From contig NZ_CP134609.1 in assembly GCF_031844705.1 (NCBI RefSeq), positions 4,464,001 through 4,528,000 on the forward strand: a stretch of DNA of 64,000 nt, read 5' to 3'. The notes below the pieces were generated by a model, which was given only the letters and a program-made list of their open reading frames with translations, was not told where the DNA came from and did not search any database. This DNA is from Streptomyces sp. ITFR-16 (GTDB lineage: Bacteria > Actinomycetota > Actinomycetes > Streptomycetales > Streptomycetaceae). Below are positions 8,539 through 16,786 of the stretch, piece by piece (the first letter of the stretch is position 1; every line of letters begins with the position of its first letter). Position numbers and translations under genes: made by a program.

Positions 8539-9870
8539 ATGCCCCGTGAAGAACGTCCCGGAAGGGATCTGAGGAACTTCGTCTTGCCTGAAATGGGCAA
8601 GGTGCTGAAGACGGGAGATCCCTGGGAGCCCTACCAGCTGCTGGACCCATCCGGGAGACCGGTCGAGCCGGTCACGGTGTACTTCAAGGACCTGATGGCC
8701 GGGCCCTACTCGCCGCTGACGCTTCGCTCGTATGGCATGGACCTGCTGCGATGGTGGCGCTTCCTATGGGTGCTCGGGATCGAGTGGGACCGCGCGACAA
8801 GCGAGGACGCCCGGGACTTCATGCTGTGGATGAAGCTGGCGGACAAGCCGGTACGCGTCCACTGGCGCCACCGCGGCAAGGACCCCTCTGAGATCCCCCC
8901 GCCCCGGGCCGACAGGCCGGCGCCGGGAACACCGAATCCAGTCACCGGGAAGCCGACCGTAGGGACGAAGTACGCGCCCACCGTTCGGGCGCATTGCGAG
9001 ACGGTGCTGCGGACCTTCTACGACTGGCACCTGAACAACAACTCCGGTGCTCTGCTGGTCAACCCGTTCCCGCTGGACCGCTCGCGGCGCGGGCAACGCC
9101 GACCCAGCGGTCAAGGCGAGGACGGCCGCCAGGGTGAGCGGGCGAATGCCCACCACAACCCGATGGACGAGTTCAAGAAGGAGCGGAAGGGGCGCTATCG
9201 GCCCACCGTTCCGAAGCAGATTCCACGGCGTATTCCCGACGACAAGTACACCGAGGTCTTCGCTGGCCTCCGATCGCACCGGGACCGGGCACTGCTGGCT
9301 TTCTGGGTCTCTAACGGAGCTCGGGCGGAGGAACTCCTCTCCCCCAAGCAAAGCGACGCGAAGGTCGGTCAGCAGACCATCGGCGTGACTCGCAAGGGCA
9401 CACGCGAATACCAGGAACTTCCTGCGAATAGAGATGCATTCGTCTGGCTGCGGCTCTACCAGGAAGAAGCATGGAAGAAGGGTGTGCCCAGAGGGCGGGC
9501 CCAGCCGCTCTGGTGGACTCTGCGCCGTCCATGGCGGCCGCTGGAGTACGACGCGGTCCGCATGATGTTCAACCGCGCCAACGCACTCCTGGGCGCCAAC
9601 TGGACACTTCACGACCTACGGCACACGGCGACATTCTTGATGCTCGACGACCCGGACATGCCGCCCGTCTATGTCCAGCACATTCTCGGCCACAAACACC
9701 TCTCGACCTTGGACATTTATAACCGTCCCACGAAAGAAGACGTCATCACAGCAGCTCTCGCGCACCATACCCGACAAGAAAAAAGGCGCAAGCAGCCGCC
9801 GCCGGCTCTGCCTGCCCCCGCCTACAGCCAAGAGTCCATCAATGTCCTGTTCGGAGGACCTTCCGCATGA
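8539..9870 (+). CDS. Tyrosine recombinase/integrase, TnpA-like
   Basis: The protein has 443 residues. A core-binding SAM-like N-terminal region (about 45-175) contains a variable basic insert (180-230). The catalytic domain follows with Arg262 (NGARAEEL), His358-x-x-Arg361 (HDLRHT), His385 (ILGHKH) and nucleophile Tyr394 (LDIYNR). All expected active-site residues except a definitely placed lysine can be seen, so the enzyme should cut and rejoin DNA. TAGCTT (8527-8532) ends 6 bases before the ATG and no ribosome site is present, suggesting a leaderless transcript starting within the left end of the element. Its stop overlaps the next recombinase start (ATGA), so both are made together. It is shorter at the N-terminus than typical phage integrases and fits the TnpA partner of Tn554-like elements. 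Confidence 0.88.
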   Translation: MPREERPGRDLRNFVLPEMGKVLKTGDPWEPYQLLDPSGRPVEPVTVYFKDLMAGPYSPLTLRSYGMDLLRWWRFLWVLGIEWDRATSEDARDFMLWMKLADKPVRVHWRHRGKDPSEIPPPRADRPAPGTPNPVTGKPTVGTKYAPTVRAHCETVLRTFYDWHLNNNSGALLVNPFPLDRSRRGQRRPSGQGEDGRQGERANAHHNPMDEFKKERKGRYRPTVPKQIPRRIPDDKYTEVFAGLRSHRDRALLAFWVSNGARAEELLSPKQSDAKVGQQTIGVTRKGTREYQELPANRDAFVWLRLYQEEAWKKGVPRGRAQPLWWTLRRPWRPLEYDAVRMMFNRANALLGANWTLHDLRHTATFLMLDDPDMPPVYVQHILGHKHLSTLDIYNRPTKEDVITAALAHHTRQEKRRKQPPPALPAPAYSQESINVLFGGPSA

Positions 9871-12329
9871 CAAAACTGGATATTCCAGAAGTGATCGCGC
9901 CATCGGCTTCTCGCAGTTTGGCCGGAGCCGAGGCGGCCGCCTTGCTCCGACGGTTCCCTGCTCGCCCACGCGCCGTTATCTGGCCCGCCACCACCGTAAG
10001 CCGTGAGGACCTCCTTGACCGTCTGCTGAAGATTCAGTTGCCCAACAGCGGAAACTCCGATTCTGCCCGCAAAACACGTATGACCGGAGCCCGTCTACTA
10101 CTGACGTGGCTGGAGACCTTCCCCGGGGACACATGGCAGGACCGCTGGCAGGCCACACCAGCAGCAACTGAGCCTAAACGCTGGTACGAGAGCGTCCGCA
10201 CGTGGGCCAAAACGATCGATAGGAATCCAACCCCGGCCTCGCTTCAGGCCGGGCTATTGGTTCTGATCTGTGCCGATGCCATCCGTCCGGAACTGCACTG
10301 GATAGCCGCGAATCCCACACGGTTTCTCAGGCCAGCGATCCAGGCAGTCCGTGATCCTGAAGGGTTCGCACGACTGGAAGAAGTGGGCTCTCCCACCGGT
10401 TGCAACGGACGCCACTCTTCCGAGGCTCTCAAAGCAATTATGCAGATAATGGTTGCTTACGGCGGAAAGGTCGAAGACATCACCGTCGGCGACTGCCTGA
10501 CTCGAATGCGAATTGCCCGTCACCACGACGGCCGCGGGCCCCGAACTGCCTACATCTGGCTCCGAAACCTAGGTCAATTCCCCCCTGACGCACCCGCGTC
10601 CCTAACCAACCTCGCAACCCGTTCCGGTCAGGCCACCCCGGCCGAACTTATTGACCGCTACGGACTTCAGTGCAAACCAGTCCGGGACCTCATTGTGGAC
10701 TACCTCACCGAACGCCAGAGCACCCTGGACTACAGCTCTCTCAAAAGCCTCTCGACATCCCTGGCAAGCCGTTTCTGGAGTGACCTCGAAGAACACGAGC
10801 CTGGCATCAATTCACTGCACCTCAGCGCAGAAGCAAGCGCCGCCTGGAAAACGCGACTCTCCACGAAGACCGTCCGAAAGAGGCAGCCGGACGGCAGCGT
10901 CATCGAGATCACGGAACCGAGGGTCAGCGCCCCAGCGGTCAAGCAGTCCGTGAGGGCGTTCTACCTGGACATCGCGCACTGGGCACTCGACGAGCCCGAA
11001 CGATGGGGCCACTGGGCTGCGCCGATCCCAGTCAGTGAAGCCGACTGCGCGGTCAAGAAGACCGAAAAGCGGCAAAAGTCAAGGTCAGATCAGCGAACCC
11101 GCGAACGGCTACCTGTCCTGCCGGTCCTGATCCGTGTTGCCGATCGCCGCCTCAAGGAAGCCAGATCCCGCCTCGACGCCCTGAACGCCGCGCCACTGGG
11201 ATCTACTTTCACAGTTCTTGGGGAGACGTTCACTGTCCCCCTGAGCACGTCCCGACCGGATGGCCGGCCATCGACCGTCCGAGACTCACAAGGCCGTCGT
11301 CGCCATCTGGGGACTGAGGAGAAACGAGCGTTCTGGGCCTGGGCGACCATCGAAATCTTGCGCCACACAGGGATTCGGATCGAAGAGCTCCGTGAGCTCG
11401 GCCATCACAGCGTCGTCAGCTACACCTTGCCCACCACAGGGCAGGTTGTTCCGCTCCTGCAGATTGCACCATCAAAAACGGATCAGGAGCGACTCCTGCT
11501 CGTCACTCCGGAACTGGCAGACGTGCTCAGTTCCGTAATCACACGCGTTCGCAGGGGAAACAGAACTGTTCCGGTCATCCCGAGTTACGACTATCACGAG
11601 AAGGTGTGGAATCCTCCCATGCCGCTTCTCTACCAGTGGAATGTGAGCGGTGAGGACCGACAGATGGCCGAAAAGACTATCCGTCAGGCCCTAAATGAAA
11701 CGCTGGCAGCGTCTGGGCTTACTGACGCCGCGGGACGCCCCCTCAACTTCCATCCTCATGACTTCCGCAGAATCTTTATCACTGATGCAATCCTGAATGG
11801 CCTACCGCCTCACATTGCCCAAGTCGTCGCGGGCCATAACAGCATCAATACAACCATGGGTTATGCCGCCATTTACCCAACGGACGCCATAGAGGCACAC
11901 CAGGCATTCATCGCCCGCCGTCGGGCATTGCGGCCAGTCGAAGAGTACAGGGCTGTCACACCGGAAGAGTGGCAAGAATTCCTAGGACACTTTGAGCGAC
12001 GCAAGCTCGCCCTGGGGGAATGCGGGCGAGCCTACGGCACCGACTGCGCTCACGAACACGCATGCATTAGATGCCCAGTTCTCATCGTCGACTTCGCGGA
12101 TATGCCACGCATGGTCGAGATCCGGGACAACCTCGCAGCACGGATCGAAGAGGCTGAACGTGAGCATTGGCTTGGGGAAGTCGAAGGTCTTTCCGTCAGC
12201 CATGCGGCGGCTGAGGAGAAGATCGCCCAACTTGAAGCGAGGCAGGCAAGGAAGGAATCCCCGGTATTCCTAGGCATCCCCTCTTTCGAACAGATTGTTG
12301 CTCGCACAAGCGAAGTGGAGAGTCCTTGA
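9867..12329 (+). CDS. Large tyrosine recombinase, TnpB-like, with C-terminal Cys/His cluster
   Basis: The protein has 820 residues, starting at the ATG in the ATGA overlap with the first recombinase. The first ~480 residues are poorly conserved and probably bind DNA and partner. The catalytic domain has Arg near residue 503 (HTGIRIEELREL), HDFRR near 631-635, GHNS near 655 and a Tyr near 669 (AAIYP). After it, CGRAYGTDCAHEHACIRCP (about 718-736) is a Cys/His cluster likely to bind zinc. Tn554 TnpB-type recombinases have this kind of tail. A Glu/Ala-rich, probably coiled-coil stretch (about 755-800) ends the protein. Coordinated action with the 443-residue recombinase is expected for target choice and strand exchange. 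The gene is moderately lower in G+C than host genes. It converges on the cargo operon with 37 bp between stops. Confidence 0.85.
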   Translation: MTKLDIPEVIAPSASRSLAGAEAAALLRRFPARPRAVIWPATTVSREDLLDRLLKIQLPNSGNSDSARKTRMTGARLLLTWLETFPGDTWQDRWQATPAATEPKRWYESVRTWAKTIDRNPTPASLQAGLLVLICADAIRPELHWIAANPTRFLRPAIQAVRDPEGFARLEEVGSPTGCNGRHSSEALKAIMQIMVAYGGKVEDITVGDCLTRMRIARHHDGRGPRTAYIWLRNLGQFPPDAPASLTNLATRSGQATPAELIDRYGLQCKPVRDLIVDYLTERQSTLDYSSLKSLSTSLASRFWSDLEEHEPGINSLHLSAEASAAWKTRLSTKTVRKRQPDGSVIEITEPRVSAPAVKQSVRAFYLDIAHWALDEPERWGHWAAPIPVSEADCAVKKTEKRQKSRSDQRTRERLPVLPVLIRVADRRLKEARSRLDALNAAPLGSTFTVLGETFTVPLSTSRPDGRPSTVRDSQGRRRHLGTEEKRAFWAWATIEILRHTGIRIEELRELGHHSVVSYTLPTTGQVVPLLQIAPSKTDQERLLLVTPELADVLSSVITRVRRGNRTVPVIPSYDYHEKVWNPPMPLLYQWNVSGEDRQMAEKTIRQALNETLAASGLTDAAGRPLNFHPHDFRRIFITDAILNGLPPHIAQVVAGHNSINTTMGYAAIYPTDAIEAHQAFIARRRALRPVEEYRAVTPEEWQEFLGHFERRKLALGECGRAYGTDCAHEHACIRCPVLIVDFADMPRMVEIRDNLAARIEEAEREHWLGEVEGLSVSHAAAEEKIAQLEARQARKESPVFLGIPSFEQIVARTSEVESP

Positions 12330-12366
12330 GCTGGATGCTCCTATCTCGGAGCGCTGATCTACTGGC

Positions 12367-13371
12367 TCAGAACGGAGGTTCTGCCGGGTAATGGGTTGCG
12401 GTAGGCCAGGCAGCGTCAGGCAATGGGAGATTTGTGACCACGAACAAGTTTAGGATGTCTTCTCGGTCCATAAACAGGATTTGACTTCGCTTAGAAGCAT
12501 CCAACTTGTTACCCAGCCAATTCCTGGCCGCCTTAGTTATTTCCCCGCCGGCCACAATAAATGCGTGATCCACGAGGACGCGTTTACCGATTTCTGGATC
12601 GAAGATCTCGTGGCCGAGCATCATCAGGGCTTGGTTGTAGATCTCAGCCATGTTGGCATTGCTGCCTTTGGTTACCCCGGATGCGTCTAACTTCCCTTTC
12701 TTCACTTGTAGCCCAAAGTAGATCAAGTGTTGCGAGGGAAGGGTGTATCGCATCCATACATCCTTGCCGTATTCGAGTGCCTTATCTTTGTGCCCAGCAG
12801 CAGTTATGCGGTGGTATCCAAGTTGGCGAAATAGCGGGAGTAGGACTTCTTCGATCAATGCGTCTTCAGACGCTTTGTCGAGGTATCGTGATAGTTTCTC
12901 GCGTCGTTCAACTTCCAACTTGGTGAATGGGCGGTGCGGATTGGGTGAGGGCGTGAGTACGGTGTTCGTCTTCAGATTTCTCAAGTAGCATTGCTTGTCG
13001 TCCCCGTAGAATGCTTCGAGCCCTTCCCGCGCTAGCGCGCGATTCAAGTCTGCTAGCGCTTTGGTTCGGTCGTCTCCTTCGTTAGTGGCGTCATCGGGAT
13101 CCATGAGCCTAGAAATCACGCGAGCAAAGGTTTCTGGAACTGCATGCGCACTGGAGAGTGGCTCCGACAGGATGACCTCCAGTGTGTCTGCCACCCATAT
13201 CTTGCGCGTTGATCCGTCGTGCTGGAAGTCTGTCTCGACGTCCGCGAAGAACTCGGTCAAGTACATGCTGCTTCGGTACTTGAAATAGTTTTCTTCGTGC
13301 GCCCTGCCGGCTGGTGTATTACCGCAGACCATGTCGGAGAGCTGCATAATTGTCCGCTTCTTGAAGTTCAT
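12367..13371 (-). CDS. Putative PD-(D/E)xK-fold nuclease, mobile-element cargo
   Basis: The protein has 334 residues. ATG 13371 is chosen because GGAG precedes it by 5 bases and it lies 23 bp after the upstream stop; a longer frame back to 13584 would overlap that gene. Residues 172-232 read like a restriction-endonuclease core: a helix (ALIEEVLLPLFRQLGY), then EYGKDVWM with Glu200 and Asp204, a strand, and LQVKKGK with Gln222 and Lys224. This is the (D/E)...D...QxK pattern seen in Mrr-like and other nucleases. The N-terminal ~70 residues (YRSSMYLTEFF, HDGSTRKIWV) resemble small sensor modules of abortive-infection proteins, though weakly. Coupled to the HEPN-like gene upstream, it is probably the effector or DNA-targeting half of a defence pair. 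The protein is not otherwise recognised, and its codon use is unlike the host's. Confidence 0.65.
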   Translation of the reverse strand: MNFKKRTIMQLSDMVCGNTPAGRAHEENYFKYRSSMYLTEFFADVETDFQHDGSTRKIWVADTLEVILSEPLSSAHAVPETFARVISRLMDPDDATNEGDDRTKALADLNRALAREGLEAFYGDDKQCYLRNLKTNTVLTPSPNPHRPFTKLEVERREKLSRYLDKASEDALIEEVLLPLFRQLGYHRITAAGHKDKALEYGKDVWMRYTLPSQHLIYFGLQVKKGKLDASGVTKGSNANMAEIYNQALMMLGHEIFDPEIGKRVLVDHAFIVAGGEITKAARNWLGNKLDASKRSQILFMDREDILNLFVVTNLPLPDAAWPTATHYPAEPPF

Positions 13372-13394
13372 CCAGGCTCCAGGTCTCAAGAAGT

Positions 13395-14495
13395 TCAATT
13401 CTTCGTGGACTGGGCGCATCCCTCGATAGGGCACTCGCGAGGGCTCTTTCCTCTGCCTATTGGCTTGTGCGACGCCCATACCTTGTCCATGTCTAGTGCT
13501 TTCATAGACTCCCTCATAAGCTTGAGGGCATTGTCTGAGAATCTGGGATGCTTTTGTGAGCCCATCTCGAAAATGTAGAAGCACTTCGGGTCATCGTCGA
13601 TCCCTAGGTGCTGGCGCAGAGCCAGCGACCTAGGCAGGGAAAGGTTGAGCTTTTCCGCCAGGTCTGTTGCCGACCGATGAAACTTTTTCTGCAGGTCGAT
13701 CTCTCGAATTGCTGCAGCATCCGAATCTCTGTCAGCGAACTTGACTGGCGGGCCCTTCTGATCGAATCGTACGGTGAGCGTTGGGCCTTCTCCAGAGAAC
13801 GCGGTCGAGATCTGCTCCAAAGCCGGGAAGACGGCATTCCTAGACTTCCCCTGAGCTATTCCCTTCTCGACTCGATCTACGTCCTTCTCGCTGACGAGGC
13901 TCTCTTCCGAGGCGTGCCCTTCGATAGCCAGTAGTGTGCGGATCCTGGCTCGAGCCTCGTTACGTGCTCGACGTCCCGGCTGCAGTAGGTCTTGGATCTG
14001 ACTGAACTCTTGATCGATGAGGATATCGAGTCCCATGGGGGGTTCTGTGGAAATGGGAAGAACCCGTAGCGGGAGACTGTCCGCTAGTCGTTCCCTAAAG
14101 ACCCGATTCAGGAGGTCATCGAAGAGTGTGACGCCAGCGCGAGCATGGATGAACAAGATGGGTTCGCTTACTGAATTGAACCAGTGCTGCTCGTCGTCTC
14201 GCAGGGCATCAATTGCTCGCAATGTTCCCGCCTCGGCGTCCGTGAGCTTGATGTTCGGCTGCTGGCGAGAAAGCTCCAAGCATTTTTCGAAGCCGATGGA
14301 TCGCCCGAGTTTCTTGTCGAAGACCGGCACATTGTTGTGGACGAGAGCCGCCTTCAGGAGCATTTCGAAAGAATGTTGGAGGCTTAGCAAGACGGATGAG
14401 GTTCGACCATCGTCCTCAACGGCGTTGAACGCGACGGTCATTCTCTTGAGCGAGGCTAGAGCCTTTCGCTTCAGCACCCGCGTTGACTGCCTCAA
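13395..14495 (-). CDS. HEPN/DUF3644-like protein, mobile-element cargo
   Basis: The protein has 366 residues with a TTG start at 14495, supported by GGAGG five bases upstream. The N-terminal half is helical. SVLLSLQHSFEMLLKAAL (34-51) and the segment at 91-135 with LRDDEQHWFNSVSE match DUF3644/HEPN domains. Arg99 and His104 form the R-x4-H motif that is catalytic in HEPN ribonucleases. A central linker rich in charged residues follows, then a small domain (about 270-325) and a C-terminal CPIEGC. HEPN proteins are common RNases in toxin-antitoxin and abortive-infection systems; here RNA cleavage on phage infection is inference. The gene leads a two-gene unit with the nuclease candidate 23 bp downstream. 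Its G+C is about half by eye, well below host genes. Confidence 0.7.
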   Translation of the reverse strand: MRQSTRVLKRKALASLKRMTVAFNAVEDDGRTSSVLLSLQHSFEMLLKAALVHNNVPVFDKKLGRSIGFEKCLELSRQQPNIKLTDAEAGTLRAIDALRDDEQHWFNSVSEPILFIHARAGVTLFDDLLNRVFRERLADSLPLRVLPISTEPPMGLDILIDQEFSQIQDLLQPGRRARNEARARIRTLLAIEGHASEESLVSEKDVDRVEKGIAQGKSRNAVFPALEQISTAFSGEGPTLTVRFDQKGPPVKFADRDSDAAAIREIDLQKKFHRSATDLAEKLNLSLPRSLALRQHLGIDDDPKCFYIFEMGSQKHPRFSDNALKLMRESMKALDMDKVWASHKPIGRGKSPRECPIEGCAQSTKN

Positions 14496-14522
14496 ACCTG
14501 CCTCCGATCACGCGCCGCTGAT

Positions 14523-14549
14523 CGCATAGAAGCACGGGACCAGGTTCAA
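14523..14549 (-). promoter_or_regulatory. Candidate promoter of the cargo operon
   Basis: On the minus strand TTGAAC (14549-14544) and TATGCG (14528-14523) are spaced by 15 bp, about 28 bp upstream of the TTG start. The spacing is short and the -10 imperfect, so this is only a candidate. Confidence 0.3.
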
Positions 14550-14613
14550 CGTCCATCGTTATGCGCCCTTTGGCCAAGGCTTCCGGGTTGGCGAGGCGGG
14601 AGGTTCTGCCTGG

Positions 14614-14621
14614 TAGTTCGG
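14614..14621 (-). repeat. Right terminal inverted repeat of element
   Basis: TAGTTCGG, the exact complement of the left-end CCGAACTA, placed 7 bases inside the right limit. The 7-base segments outside the two repeats (8477-8483 and 14622-14628) differ from each other, as expected for core sequences carried by Tn554-type elements. Confidence 0.5.
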
Positions 14622-14628
14622 AGAAGGG

Positions 14629-14919
14629 ACGGTCCATGCCAATGCCGCCGAGCATGTCCCGGCTCGTCTGGAGGCGCTCGGGACGGCGGCCGGACTGGAC
14701 CGGGCGGCGCTGCACAGCCAGTTGGCGGCGGCCCTGTCCGTGGTGGTGCATCTCGTACGGGACCGTGCGGGGAGGCGCCGGATCGCCGACGTCCGGGTGC
14801 TGGAGCGGGATGCGGCGGGCCTGGTGGTCACGGTGCCCGCGCTGCGCTGGGGAGCGGCGGGGTTCGAGCGGGAGCGGGGCTGGGAGCGGCTGCGGTCCCT
14901 GATCGGAGGCGGGCTGTGA
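14629..14919 (+). pseudogene. tadA: tadA, 3' part, separated from its start by the mobile element
   Basis: 96 codons and a stop, in the frame that continues the 5' part at 7619-8476. It opens with T-V-H-A-N-A-A-E-H-V, the conserved segment after the His box of CpaF/TadA ATPases, and runs to the natural C-terminus. Rejoined, the two parts encode a 382-residue protein of normal appearance. The fragment has no obvious start of its own; GTG codons near 14722 lack a ribosome site. Its stop overlaps the GTG of tadB by 4 bp, so tadB normally depends on translation of this gene and may now be poorly expressed. Confidence 0.9.
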
Positions 14920-15800
14920 GCGGGGCAGGAGCTTCGGTCGGTGGTCCTGAGGCGGTGTACGCGGCGGCGCTGTGTGCCGGAGCGGCGGCCGCACTGGTGG
15001 TGGCAGGGCGCAGACAAGGGGTCAGGAGAGCGCGGGTGTTGTTCTCCGACGGAGCCGGGGAGTCGCCGGTCCAGGAAGGCTGGACGCGCGTGCACGGCAG
15101 GGTTCAGGGGCTGTTGAGGGAGCGGCGGGAGTGGCTGTGTCTGCCGGTGGCTCTGGTGATGGCTGTCCTCGGCGGGTCAGTGCTGCCCATGATCGTGGGC
15201 GTGCTCGCGGTGCCGGTGGTACGGCGGTGGCTGAGAGGGAGGAGGCACCGCGAGGAGCGCGAACGCCGCGCCGACGCCGTGGTGGACCTGTGCGGTGCCT
15301 TGGTGGGTGAGCTGAGGGCGGGGCACGAGCCGGGGCAGGCGCTGCTGGTCGCCGTCCGCTCCACCGGGGCGTTGGGCGATGCCGGGTCCGGGGTGTCGGC
15401 CGCGGCGCGGTTCGGGGGAGACGTCCCGGGGGCGCTGAGACAGGCCGCGGACGAACCGGGACTGGACGGGCTGGCCGGTATGGCCGCGTGCTGGCGGGTG
15501 GCGGTCGACGGCGGGGCGGGGCTCGCGGCCGGTCTCGACCGACTGGAGGGCGCGTTACGGGCCGAGCGGCGTCGACGGGAGGAGCTGCGGGCGCAGCTGG
15601 CCGGGGCATGGTCGACGGTCGCCGTGCTGGCTCTGCTTCCTGTGCTGGGCATGGGGCTGGGAGCCGCGCTCGGGGCGGATCCGTTGCGGGTGCTGCTCCA
15701 CAGTCCCGCCGGGCTGGTCTGTCTGGTCCTGGGCGGACTGCTCGAAGCGGCCGGTCTTTTCTGGGCCGTGCGCATCGTCCGGGCGGGTGAAGCGGGATGA
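14916..15800 (+). CDS. tadB: TadB-like type II secretion F-domain membrane protein
   Basis: The protein has 294 residues, GTG start overlapping the tadA stop. After a short N-terminal hydrophobic segment and a basic loop, two close hydrophobic helices (about 72-105) precede a cytoplasmic GspF-type helical domain (about 115-225: VVDLCGALVGELRAGHEPGQ, VAVDGGAGLAAGLDRLEGAL). Two more membrane helices near 225-285 end the protein. This is the TadB/GspF layout: a platform protein of the inner membrane that couples the TadA ATPase to pilin assembly. The ATGA overlap with tadC indicates coupled translation. It is intact, although the ATPase upstream is broken. Confidence 0.85.
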   Translation: MSGAGASVGGPEAVYAAALCAGAAAALVVAGRRQGVRRARVLFSDGAGESPVQEGWTRVHGRVQGLLRERREWLCLPVALVMAVLGGSVLPMIVGVLAVPVVRRWLRGRRHREERERRADAVVDLCGALVGELRAGHEPGQALLVAVRSTGALGDAGSGVSAAARFGGDVPGALRQAADEPGLDGLAGMAACWRVAVDGGAGLAAGLDRLEGALRAERRRREELRAQLAGAWSTVAVLALLPVLGMGLGAALGADPLRVLLHSPAGLVCLVLGGLLEAAGLFWAVRIVRAGEAG

Positions 15801-16633
15801 GGGCGCTCGCGGGCGAGGCCGTCCACACCCTGGGGACGGCAGGGGCGGTGCTGGGTGTGTGCGCCCAGTCGGCGTGCGCCGTGGCGCGGCGCCGGACCGG
15901 GCGGCGGGTGCGGCAGCGGGGCCGTCGGCTGTTCGCGGTCACCCCGGTGGCCCCGGCCGTGCGGGACGGCCGGTCCTGGCGGGGTCAGTCTCGGAGCGGG
16001 CCCACGGTGTCCGCCGCAGGGATCAAGCAGTGGGCGGCCCTGCTGGGGGCCTTGCTGGCCGGCTGGATTCTGGTGGGCGGCGCCATCGGCTGGGCGGTCG
16101 GGTCGGCGGCGGCCTACGGCACCTGGCGGTGGCAGCGGACCGGGCGCGGGCAGGCGCGCCGCCTGGCTGCCGCCGAGGCGGCGAGAGCGGCGGAGTCGGT
16201 ACGTCAGCTTCCGCTGGCCGCCGACCTGTTGGCCGCCTGCATCTCCGCCGGAGCCGGACCGAGGGAGGCGGCCGAGGCGGTGGGTGAGTCGCTGGGCGGG
16301 CCGGTCGGAGAGCAGCTGGCCCGCACGGCGGCGGAGATCCGGCTCGGGGGAGATCCGGCAGTCGCCTGGGGGAGGTTCGGGGAGATACCGGGCGCCGCCG
16401 CGCTGGCTCGCTGCCTGGACCGGGCGGGCTCGACCGGCGCTCCCGCGGCGGAGCCGGTCTCCCGGCTGGCCGAGGCGATGCGGGCCGCGCGGGCGAGTGC
16501 GGCGGTGGCACGGGCCCAGCGGGCCGGGGTGCTGATCACCGCGCCCGTCGGGTTCTGCTTCCTCCCCGCCTTTCTGCTGCTGGGGGTGGCGCCCGTGGTG
16601 ATCGGGCTGGCGGCGGGACTGCTGCATCCCTAG
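15797..16633 (+). CDS. tadC: TadC-like type II secretion F-domain membrane protein
   Basis: The protein has 278 residues, start in an ATGA overlap with tadB. A basic N-terminal region precedes two hydrophobic segments (about 75-110). A GspF-type domain follows (LPLAADLLAACISAGAGPREAAEAVG near 137-160) and a strongly hydrophobic C-terminal segment (GVLITAPVGFCFLPAFLLLG and beyond). It is the second platform subunit of the Tad apparatus, expected to form a complex with TadB. A 153-bp gap separates it from the pilin gene, enough for an independent promoter. Confidence 0.85.
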   Translation: MRALAGEAVHTLGTAGAVLGVCAQSACAVARRRTGRRVRQRGRRLFAVTPVAPAVRDGRSWRGQSRSGPTVSAAGIKQWAALLGALLAGWILVGGAIGWAVGSAAAYGTWRWQRTGRGQARRLAAAEAARAAESVRQLPLAADLLAACISAGAGPREAAEAVGESLGGPVGEQLARTAAEIRLGGDPAVAWGRFGEIPGAAALARCLDRAGSTGAPAAEPVSRLAEAMRAARASAAVARAQRAGVLITAPVGFCFLPAFLLLGVAPVVIGLAAGLLHP

Positions 16634-16786
16634 GAGCGCGGTTTCTTTCCAGTTCTCCAGCGGAGCGGTTTCTCCCCAGCGGAGCGGCTTCTGTTCATGG
16701 GCGGTCATGGGCCGGACAGCCGGATCGCGCCAAGTCGTAATCCGTCTCACATCAAGTCGTACTTCATCGAATCTCGGGGGTTGGAA

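Larger units (their letters stand above)
8477..14628. mobile_element. Tn554-like element inserted in tadA
   Basis: The limits are set by the break in tadA: removing 8477-14628 joins codon GGC to ACG and restores the conserved G-C-G-T-V-H-A-N run in frame. The 6152-bp insert carries two overlapping tyrosine recombinase genes reading inward from the left end, and two minus-strand cargo genes. CCGAACTA (8484-8491) and its complement TAGTTCGG (14614-14621) sit 7 bases inside each limit. Two recombinases of unequal size, the larger with a C-terminal Cys/His cluster, and insertion without target duplication recall Tn554 tnpA/tnpB elements. No tnpC was recognised. The cargo half is clearly lower in G+C than the flanks. 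Exact ends depend on where the recombination core is placed. Confidence 0.85.

Noticed and set aside
13372..13584. 71-residue N-terminal extension of the nuclease candidate
   Set aside because: Overlaps the HEPN-like gene in another frame; ATG 13371 has a good ribosome site.
8477..14628. Element as a conjugative element or prophage
   Set aside because: No replication, transfer, packaging or excisionase genes; size and content fit a small recombinase-driven transposon.
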